The notes under the pieces are model-generated. The model did not search any database and was not told the origin of the DNA. It worked only from the letters and a program-made list of their open reading frames with translations. Position numbers and translations under genes: made by a program. Positions 1 to 5,062 of a stretch of DNA of 5,062 nucleotides are shown here, piece after piece. Each line of letters opens with the position of its first letter. The stretch's first letter is position 1. The stretch comes from Thermodesulfobacteriota bacterium (GTDB lineage: Bacteria > Desulfobacterota > S145-22): positions 1 to 5,062 of the forward strand of contig JANTFN010000150.1 in assembly GCA_024763435.1 (NCBI GenBank), given 5' to 3'.

Positions 1-285
1 CAGCGCGAAATGGCCGCCGCCGAATCTCGCCAGGATCCACCCGCTCCCAAAAAGGATGCCGCCGAGGATGGAGGCTTTTCGGGGGCCGATGCGGCGGTGG
101 ATTCGGTCGGAAAAGATAAGGGTCAGGGGGAAAACAAAATAGAAAATGGAAAAAGGGAGCTGGAGAGTTCCCTGCATCAGTCCCGTGATTTCCTTCAAGG
201 GCCGCACAAAGACCGCCCATGAATAGGTCGCGCCGAGGCACATCTGCATCAACACCGCGGCAATCAGGATAGCGTAACGTCTCAC
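1..285 (-). CDS. MFS transporter, OFA (oxalate/formate antiporter-like) family, N-terminal part
   Basis: This is an integral inner-membrane secondary transporter; the first 95 codons are visible and the gene continues past the left edge. The start is a GTG at 285-283, chosen because the protein then opens with the short basic start and first helix usual for OFA members (VRRYAILIAAVLMQMCLG), and because a Shine-Dalgarno site lies 12 bases upstream. Helix 1 covers about residues 4-27 and holds GATYSWAVF (18-26), which matches the family hallmark G-A-x-Y-[AS]-W-x-V-F. Helix 2 covers about 40-58. It is followed by the MFS cytoplasmic loop between helices 2 and 3 (SDRIHRRIGPRKA, 59-71), with the expected Asp-Arg and Gly-Pro-Arg-Lys residues, and then helix 3. 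OFA members carry small carboxylates such as oxalate or formate, but many have other substrates, so none is assigned. The gene has its own promoter and possible operator upstream. The family call is firm; the substrate is unknown. Confidence 0.88.
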   Translation of the reverse strand, partial: MRRYAILIAAVLMQMCLGATYSWAVFVRPLKEITGLMQGTLQLPFSIFYFVFPLTLIFSDRIHRRIGPRKASILGGILFGSGWILARFGGGHFAL

Positions 286-297
286 GGATTAAATCGT

Positions 298-304
298 CTC
301 CCCT
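298..304 (-). promoter_or_regulatory. Ribosome binding site of the MFS gene
   Basis: AGGGGAG on the minus strand lies 12 bases before the GTG at 285. The spacing is a little long, but no competing ATG lies nearby in frame before codon 13, which is already inside the first transmembrane helix. The site therefore supports the GTG start. The same CAGGGGAGA string precedes the exported-protein gene, so it looks like a favoured ribosome binding site in this genome. Confidence 0.65.
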
Positions 305-317
305 GCAAGTGTTTCGC

Positions 318-347
318 TGACTTTATGGGAGGAGGCCGCTAAAGTCA
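318..347. promoter_or_regulatory. Inverted repeat overlapping the MFS promoter, candidate operator
   Basis: TGACTTTA (318-325) and TAAAGTCA (340-347) form a perfect 8-base inverted repeat separated by 14 bases. The arm centres are 22 bases apart, about two helical turns, which suits a dimeric DNA-binding protein contacting one face. One arm covers most of the -35 box and the other the -10 box of the predicted MFS promoter, so binding would be expected to block RNA polymerase. The regulator is unknown and is not encoded in this window. Part of the symmetry could arise by chance because both promoter boxes contribute to it. Confidence 0.45.
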
Positions 348-348
348 A
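320..348 (-). promoter_or_regulatory. Sigma70-like promoter for the MFS gene
   Basis: Read on the minus strand, a -35 box TTGACT (348-343, five of six consensus positions) is separated by exactly 17 bases from a -10 box TAAAGT (325-320, four of six). Transcription would start near position 313, giving an untranslated leader of roughly 27 bases that contains the Shine-Dalgarno site. The promoter lies downstream of the hairpin that closes the preceding gene, as expected for an independent unit. The assignment rests on sequence match and position only. Confidence 0.6.
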
Positions 349-410
349 TCAAAACCCTTCTCAGAAGATGAATGCGCGGCGAGAAAACAACAGGGCACAG
401 GCTTTTACAC

Positions 411-444
411 GCCTCTTTGTGTCCACATACGGGCACAAAGAGGC
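411..444 (-). terminator. Strong hairpin after the exported-protein gene, probable terminator
   Basis: GCCTCTTTGTG (411-421) is exactly complementary to CACAAAGAGGC (434-444). The pairing extends inward by one G-T and two G-C pairs, giving a 14-pair stem with a six-base loop (425-430). It begins 21 bases beyond the stop codon at 466. Read in the direction of transcription, the stem is followed by GTGTAAAAGC with no run of T, so it is not a textbook intrinsic terminator. It may work with Rho, or protect the 3' end of the message. The plus-strand side also lacks a T run. Confidence 0.55.
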
Positions 445-465
445 CGCGAAAGAAAGCAGTATCCG

Positions 466-3282
466 TCAGTCAAGTCTGCCGCTTCCACTATGGTGGCTAG
501 GCCTCAAGGGAGTGGCTCCGTTTCCCCAACGGCATCCATGCGTGGATAAATCAAAAAGATTTGATACCCCGTAAATTAATGCTCCAAAACCCGCGGGATA
601 TGCGACGATGCGCGCAGGATTTTCACTTACATTCTTGAATCTAGAACAATAAGGATATGGTGGCTGGGAGGTTTCTCCGAATCTCCAGTGGAAATTTCCC
701 GAGACAGGCTGGTGACTTGATATGGGAATGGGGCATGCATTTGTCATAATTGCCCTTACAGGAACCCATGCATAGTTGTCCGCGCCACCACCAGCAACGT
801 CTCCGACAAATATACAAAAGATGTTGATGCGCGCCGAGCCGTCGAGACCATGTCCTTCCCAGTGAATTTGAACGGCGTTTCTCCCGTCTTTAGTAGTGCG
901 GACCCGAATACCGGGATATAATACCGTAAAATACATTCCCTGGCCGTATATTGAATGATCGCTTGCATCCATGACGCGAAACGCGTAATCATGTCCACCA
1001 TGCAATGGTGAGCCAATTTCTGCGTCATAATACCACACGCTTCCATCTTTTCCATTGGCGCCGAGTCCCCATTCGAAACTGTATTCTCTTACGGATGAGG
1101 ATGATTCGGCGTACAAATTGTTAGAAATGCCCATGACTTCATTGCCGCTTCTGTCCACCACTGCGATACGCACATGGTGTATCCCGCTGTTTGGCTGAAT
1201 ACGATAGCGGATCACGGCACGGTTGGCCAGATAGCGTGTGCCGCCGCCCCCCAATACCTCAATGGGACCGGTAATCTGGAAATATCTACTTGTCCATTCA
1301 ACAGGACTGTTGCGATCGGCAATCTTGAGGCGGTAATCGGATCCCGGTTCCAGATCGGCGGGGACATGCCAGTCGAGGCCGTAGGATTTAGAGGGCCCAT
1401 GCCATACAGCCCGGTCCGATGGGATTGTCTGCACGATTTCCGTCCCCCGCATGAGCTGGACGATGAAATTCCGCTCGGCAGGATATTCGCCGTGGAGAAC
1501 CCATGACAGGGGCTGCGTACTGCCGCGCGGATAGCTTCCTCCCGCCAATGATCTTGAATGTATCTCCCAGGCCGCGGCTGTTCCAGTTCCCCCCTCTCCG
1601 ATAGATGCTACGGCAAACCTGGGTGTAAAGCCGGTTGCCCTGGGATGCGTGGCAAAAAGGGTATAATCTCCGTCAGGTGATTCCGGCGGGACTTCAAAGT
1701 TGAATGTGTACGTGATTTCCTGACGGTTTGCCGGGGCTGGATGATGCTCACGTGTCTGCGTTGCTATGACCGTGCCGGCATGATAGAGCTGGAAAGTTAC
1801 CGTTCCCGGTTCGACCCGCCGATTGAATTTATATCGGACGGGAATGGTGCCGTTTCGATGAAATACTTCTCCCCTCGCAGGTGCGCTAAAATCTATTCGT
1901 GCCGAATTTCTTGTGACCTCGAATTCATTGCTTTCACCGTAAGCGGGGGATTCAGAAGCGGAATGCTGAGCGATAACAGCATAACGGCCGATGGGTGTGT
2001 TTTCACGGAGCGTCAGGGGAACCGGCCCGCCTACGCGTCGGCTGGTTACGGGAACAGTGGCCGTTCCAACCGTAGAAGTTCTGTCCGTCACGGTAAAAGT
2101 GATACTGCCTGAGGTTACATCTTCGTCCGTAATCCGGTAAAGGATATAGAGCGTCTCACCCTGATAATATTTTCCCCCGCCAACAGGATTGAGGATATGG
2201 ATTCCCCTGACAAGTTCCATCGGTACGGGGGAATGGGCGGGCGTTTTTGGCTTGACCTTTCCGGCCAGCATCATCGACGGGGCGCGGCGGGCCTTTCCCG
2301 GAGGAGATGCTTTGTGCGCATTTATGATGATCGGCGGGGTGAGACGCGCGCTTTTGAACTTCCCCGAGGGGACAAGTGAAAAGCCCGCCTGCACCGTGGC
2401 CTGCGTCAGCAGCTTAACCTTCGTGTCGAAAAAAACGGCTTTGCCCTGGTTCAGACCTTTACCGGGATCGACCTTTGCAAGGGGCCAGCGTCTGCTTATT
2501 CTTCCGGTTTTCAGGGAAAGGGTGCCTCTCCCGTAGTGCTGGCGCGTGATTTTTCCCTTCCCTTTGTTTTTAATGAGGATATGGATTGTGCCGTTTTTCA
2601 AAGTGATACGTTCCACGGAAAGGAGAGGGGAAACTATGGGGGCAGGGGTTGTCTTTCCCGTAATAGCCGGGGTGGTTTTTCCACTGCCTGTTGCCGTGCG
2701 TGCCGCCCTGGCCGCCTCGGTCTTCCGGGTGAAGAAGCGGCCTTTCTTCAGCCGGCAGGCCTTTTTTGTGGCGGCGAAGGCCCGTCCCTTGAGGACGCAC
2801 CAGCCATGGATGGCACAAACAGATTCAGCCTTCTGCCTGTTTTTGGAAAAGGTCCCCTTTTTCTGCAGGCACAGCCCCTTTTCCATGGAAAGAACATGGC
2901 CATCGAGACAGCAAAATCCGGTCGTGTGCAGGTCACACCAAGAGGCCGCAGTGTTTTTATCGATGAAGAAGTGCCCTTTTCTTTTTTGACAATCACTCTT
3001 TTTCATGGAAGCAGCGGTATTGTTCAGGCAGCACCAGCCGGGGGTCTGGGCGTCAATCCAGGTCTCCGCGGCCTTCTTGTCCTTGAAGAAATGGCCCTTA
3101 TGTTTCGAACACATCGACGGGGTACGCCTGAAAACCTTTCCGCTTTCACAGCACCAGCCGAGGATCTGGCTGCCGTTTGTTCCCTTCGAGGCCTGCTTGG
3201 CATACGAAGACAGGGCGAACCCTGCGGTTATCATTAATAGTGCCAGAATAAAGATAATACCGCGTCTCGCCCTGTTTTTCAT
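466..3282 (-). CDS. Exported modular protein with four Cys-rich repeats and five Ig-like modules, function unknown
   Basis: This 938-residue protein is predicted to be exported and is not one I recognise as characterised. In order it has: a Sec signal peptide (1-28); four tandem Cys-rich repeats (42-192); a linker with GKTTPA twice (201-206, 209-214); a segment resembling CARDB-type beta domains (about 222-320); a basic, proline-rich linker (321-358); five Ig-like or fibronectin-like modules (about 359-457, 461-560, 571-671, 672-788 and 790-913); and a 25-residue basic tail. The modules share an opening with Gly-Gly and Tyr and a closing pair of strands, for example YGESNEFEV, IYGQGMYFTV and IYGVSNLFDL. 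The 17 cysteines fall in two groups, 13 in the N-terminal repeats and four in the last module and tail (823, 850, 879, 917). No catalytic motif, lipobox, LPXTG or C-terminal membrane anchor is visible. The ATG at 3282 has an excellent ribosome binding site and leads directly into the signal peptide. Adhesion, envelope scaffolding or metal binding are guesses only. Confidence 0.85.
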   Translation of the reverse strand: MKNRARRGIIFILALLMITAGFALSSYAKQASKGTNGSQILGWCCESGKVFRRTPSMCSKHKGHFFKDKKAAETWIDAQTPGWCCLNNTAASMKKSDCQKRKGHFFIDKNTAASWCDLHTTGFCCLDGHVLSMEKGLCLQKKGTFSKNRQKAESVCAIHGWCVLKGRAFAATKKACRLKKGRFFTRKTEAARAARTATGSGKTTPAITGKTTPAPIVSPLLSVERITLKNGTIHILIKNKGKGKITRQHYGRGTLSLKTGRISRRWPLAKVDPGKGLNQGKAVFFDTKVKLLTQATVQAGFSLVPSGKFKSARLTPPIIINAHKASPPGKARRAPSMMLAGKVKPKTPAHSPVPMELVRGIHILNPVGGGKYYQGETLYILYRITDEDVTSGSITFTVTDRTSTVGTATVPVTSRRVGGPVPLTLRENTPIGRYAVIAQHSASESPAYGESNEFEVTRNSARIDFSAPARGEVFHRNGTIPVRYKFNRRVEPGTVTFQLYHAGTVIATQTREHHPAPANRQEITYTFNFEVPPESPDGDYTLFATHPRATGFTPRFAVASIGEGGTGTAAAWEIHSRSLAGGSYPRGSTQPLSWVLHGEYPAERNFIVQLMRGTEIVQTIPSDRAVWHGPSKSYGLDWHVPADLEPGSDYRLKIADRNSPVEWTSRYFQITGPIEVLGGGGTRYLANRAVIRYRIQPNSGIHHVRIAVVDRSGNEVMGISNNLYAESSSSVREYSFEWGLGANGKDGSVWYYDAEIGSPLHGGHDYAFRVMDASDHSIYGQGMYFTVLYPGIRVRTTKDGRNAVQIHWEGHGLDGSARINIFCIFVGDVAGGGADNYAWVPVRAIMTNACPIPISSHQPVSGNFHWRFGETSQPPYPYCSRFKNVSENPARIVAYPAGFGALIYGVSNLFDLSTHGCRWGNGATPLRPSHHSGSGRLD
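544..2208 (-). repeat. Five tandem Ig-like beta-sandwich modules
   Basis: The modules are about 100-124 residues each, with DNA bounds near 2208-1912, 1902-1603, 1572-1270, 1269-919 and 915-544. The first four open with a short strand and a glycine-rich turn (NPVGGGKYYQG, SAPARGEVFHRNG, SLAGGSYPRGS, VLGGGGTRYLAN). Four of the five have a penultimate strand around [GSH]-D/R-Y, and all close with an aromatic strand such as SNEFEV, RYFQI, MYFTV or NLFDL. The alternating hydrophobic pattern and absence of helix-like stretches support beta-sandwiches. Sequence identity between modules is low, so the boundaries are approximate and the fold is inferred from the pattern. Confidence 0.65.
2707..3159 (-). 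repeat. Four tandem Cys-rich protein repeats of about 40 residues
   Basis: Copies lie at residues 42-75, 82-116, 122-156 and 160-192 (DNA 3159-3058, 3039-2935, 2919-2815 and 2805-2707). Their first cysteines are 40, 40 and 38 residues apart. The shared pattern is G-[WF]-C-[CV], 12 residues, C, three residues, K-G-x-F-[FS], then an Ala-containing segment. Copies 2 and 3 add a further cysteine at the end (116, 156). Copy 4 has Val in place of the second cysteine of the pair. The similarity is clear in protein but only partial in DNA, so the duplications are old. The Cys-Cys pairs in an exported protein suggest disulfides or metal binding, which is inference. Confidence 0.85.
3199..3282 (-). other. 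Sec signal peptide of the exported protein
   Basis: Residues 1-28 show a basic n-region (MKNRARRG), a hydrophobic core of about 16 residues (IIFILALLMITAGFAL) and a polar c-region ending in SYA before KQ, which fits signal peptidase I cleavage after Ala28. There is no cysteine at the cleavage site, so it is not a lipoprotein signal. The mature protein would be released into the periplasm or beyond. Confidence 0.85.
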
Positions 3283-3288
3283 GATTTT

Positions 3289-3295
3289 CTCCCCT
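3289..3295 (-). promoter_or_regulatory. Ribosome binding site of the exported-protein gene
   Basis: AGGGGAG on the minus strand sits six bases before the ATG at 3282, ideal spacing. It fixes the start and places the signal peptide at the very N-terminus. It falls in the 40-base gap after the ygiQ stop codon, where no terminator is visible. Confidence 0.85.
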
Positions 3296-3322
3296 GGTTA
3301 AAGTTGCTGAATGGGTGCTTCT

Positions 3323-5062
3323 TTATAAGTAAGTAACAGAAACAGCGAAAAAGTTCATTAAGTTAATATTTTTTTTGCGCCGACGCCGAAAAAGCGCCTT
3401 CTGTTTTTCTTTTCCGGCAACGGTTTTTTCGACAAAAAGGGGCCGGTCGGTGAAGGGGTCTTTTTCTGTCCAGTACATGAGTGTGGACCAGGTGGACGGG
3501 GTGGGGGTGAAGATTTGTATCTGCTCCGGCAGGGTGTGGAGGTTTTTCAGGACAAAGGCCCGAAGCCTTTCCATGTCCCGGAGGGTGCAGCCGGGGTGGG
3601 CCGCGATGAGATAGTAGGTAAGGAACTGTTCCTTATCTGCCTCCCGCGTGAGGCGGTAAAAAAGGCGGACAAAGGCCAACAGGGGACCGGGACCCGGTTT
3701 TTGCATCAGGGTCAGGACGGCAGGTTCCGTATGCTCCGGCGCGATCTTCATCTGCCCGGAGACGTGGTGTCGGACGACCTCCCGCAGGTAGGCCGGGCCG
3801 TGTTTCGCGTCCGCCAGAACCAGGTCGTACCGGATGCCGGAGGCGACGACAACCTTTTTAATGCCCCGGACGCCCCGAAGGGCCTTTAAAAGTTTAATCT
3901 GAGGGGTGTGGTCAACGCGGAGCTCGGGACACACCTCCGGGAAGAGGCATTGTTTCTCCCGGCACGGGCCGGAGGTCTCTTTACGCGCGCATTCAAACCC
4001 GTACATATTTGCCGTGGGGCCTCCCACGTCATGAAGGACGCCCTTGAATAACGGATGCCGTGCGATTTGCTTTGCCTCGGCGAGGATGGAGGACGCGCTG
4101 CGCCACCGAACCCGACGCCCCTGATGGACGGCGATGGCGCAGAAGCTGCACGCGCCGTAGCACCCCCGGTGGGTTGTCAGGGCAAACCGGATAGTTTCAA
4201 GCGCTTTTACGTTCCCCTGTTTACGATAATAGGGATGGAGGTCCCGTTCATATTCCAGGGCGTAAACGGCGTCCAACGCCTTCCGGGGAAGGTAATACGC
4301 CGGAGGATTCTGAATCAGGAAGCGGGTATCCTGCCTCTGCGCGAGGGGCAAAGCGGTGACCGGATCATTGTTTTTATAAAAGACGTCAAACATCTCCGTA
4401 AAGGTGTCTTTGTTTTTTGCCACTTCCTCGAAAGCGGGGAGGGCCAGGTAGCCGTCAGGCACTGTTTTGGAGATATAACAGAGGCCTCGAACAGTTTCGG
4501 GAGAGGTTCCCGCCTTCAGGGCCCGAGCCAGTTCGACGACGGAGCGTTCCGCCATTCCGTAAAGGAGATAATCGGCCCTCGCGTCAAACAGGATGGCGCG
4601 TCTGATTTTATTGGCCCAGACATCGTAGTGGGCAACGCGGCGCAGGCTGGCCTCGATTCCGCCGAGGACAATCGGGCGGGGATTTTTAAAAACCCGCCGG
4701 ATGAGGTTGCTGTAAACAATCACGGCCCGATCAGGACGCCGGGTGTTCAGGCCCCCCGGGGTATAGTCATCCTTTTTTCGTCTGCGGCCCGTTGCCGTGT
4801 AATTCGCGACCATCGAATCCACGCAGCCACCGGTAACACCCCAGAACAGCGCCGGTTCTCCAAGCCGCCGGATGTCAGTTTCCGAATCGGTGTCCGGTTG
4901 GGCGATAATGCCGACACGGAATCCCGCGTCGAGCAGGACCTTGCCGATGACGGCGACCCCGATGAAGGGGGAGTCGATGTAGCTGTCGCCCGTCAGGAGA
5001 ATGATATCAAGGCGGTCCCAGCCAAGGGTCTGCATCTCGTCTCTTGTGGTGGGAAGAAACAT
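3323..5062 (-). CDS. ygiQ: YgiQ family radical SAM protein
   Basis: This is a cytoplasmic radical S-adenosylmethionine enzyme of the YgiQ (UPF0313) family, whose reaction and substrate are not established. The N-terminal Radical_SAM_N region has a cobalamin-binding-like Rossmann pattern: FLPTTRDEMQTLGWD, LDIILLTGDSYIDSP and GFRVGIIAQPD (2-56). Family landmarks follow: GVTGGCVDSMVANYT (75-89), KRPDRA-like RRPDRAVIVYSN (108-119) and VLGGIEASLRRVAHYD (132-147). The [4Fe-4S] site is CYGACSFC (301-308), an intact Cys-x3-Cys-x2-Cys. Four more cysteines (358, 367, 372, 378) precede DHTPQIKLLKALR, as in E. coli YgiQ as I recall it. The end holds IQIFTPTPSTWSTLMYWTEKDPF (515-537, described here by its ends), then a short basic tail. 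At 579 residues it is well short of the roughly 740 of E. coli YgiQ, lacking most of the C-terminal extension (DUF3362) and the N-terminal addition. The ATG is the last base triplet of the window, so an upstream start cannot be excluded. Confidence 0.95.
   Translation of the reverse strand: MFLPTTRDEMQTLGWDRLDIILLTGDSYIDSPFIGVAVIGKVLLDAGFRVGIIAQPDTDSETDIRRLGEPALFWGVTGGCVDSMVANYTATGRRRKKDDYTPGGLNTRRPDRAVIVYSNLIRRVFKNPRPIVLGGIEASLRRVAHYDVWANKIRRAILFDARADYLLYGMAERSVVELARALKAGTSPETVRGLCYISKTVPDGYLALPAFEEVAKNKDTFTEMFDVFYKNNDPVTALPLAQRQDTRFLIQNPPAYYLPRKALDAVYALEYERDLHPYYRKQGNVKALETIRFALTTHRGCYGACSFCAIAVHQGRRVRWRSASSILAEAKQIARHPLFKGVLHDVGGPTANMYGFECARKETSGPCREKQCLFPEVCPELRVDHTPQIKLLKALRGVRGIKKVVVASGIRYDLVLADAKHGPAYLREVVRHHVSGQMKIAPEHTEPAVLTLMQKPGPGPLLAFVRLFYRLTREADKEQFLTYYLIAAHPGCTLRDMERLRAFVLKNLHTLPEQIQIFTPTPSTWSTLMYWTEKDPFTDRPLFVEKTVAGKEKQKALFRRRRKKNINLMNFFAVSVTYL

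Noticed and set aside
10..222. A 70-codon plus-strand open frame at the left edge
   Set aside because: It is antisense to the OFA transporter, whose minus-strand translation shows clear family motifs. The plus product is a low-complexity charged peptide.
514..528. CCGTTTCCCCAACGG hairpin, and small nearby palindromes such as CCACTATGGTGG at 485-496
   Set aside because: The stems are only four or five pairs, lie inside the coding region and have no T run, so they are not convincing as terminators.
2707..3159. CRISPR-like or DNA-level tandem array suggested by the regular 40-residue period
   Set aside because: The period is in the protein; the DNA copies are diverged, in frame and without identical repeats or unique spacers.
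2536..3237. A 233-codon plus-strand open frame opposite the Cys-rich repeats
   Set aside because: It lies wholly antisense to a gene with a signal peptide, repeats and a strong ribosome binding site. Its repeated look is the complement of the Cys repeats, and it has no recognisable domain.
3323..3351. Possible promoter (TTATAA) at the end of ygiQ for the exported-protein gene
   Set aside because: At the correct spacing the upstream hexamer is TTTTTC, a poor -35 match, and the region is simply AT-rich.

Overview
All genes in this window lie on the minus strand. In transcription order they are a radical SAM enzyme of the YgiQ family (5062 to 3323), a large exported modular protein (3282 to 466), and the first 95 codons of a major facilitator transporter of the OFA type (285 to 1, running off the left edge). 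Open reading frames on the plus strand, and the other minus-strand frames, overlap these three genes and show no recognisable domain, so they are treated as shadows.

The organism is a bacterium of moderate to fairly high G+C with Gram-negative-like features: strong Shine-Dalgarno sites and a Sec signal peptide with an alanine cleavage site. An OFA transporter, a short-form YgiQ and an exported Cys-rich/Ig-like protein together would fit an anaerobic Desulfobacterota (former Deltaproteobacteria) relative. This is an impression from family content, not proof.

Layout: ygiQ begins exactly at the right edge and ends 40 bases before the start of the exported protein. No hairpin terminator is visible in that gap, so the two may be co-transcribed. 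The exported protein (938 residues) has a signal peptide, four tandem Cys-rich repeats of about 40 residues, a CARDB-like segment, five Ig-like beta-sandwich modules and a short basic tail. Its stop codon is followed after 21 bases by a strong hairpin (411-444). The remaining intergenic DNA carries a good sigma70-like promoter (TTGACT, 17 bases, TAAAGT) for the transporter. The -35 and -10 boxes of that promoter sit in the two arms of a perfect 8-base inverted repeat, which looks like an operator.

Nothing in the sequence ties the three genes into one known pathway. The transporter appears to be a separate, individually regulated unit. The least explained element is the exported Cys-repeat/Ig-like protein, whose architecture I do not recognise as a characterised system.
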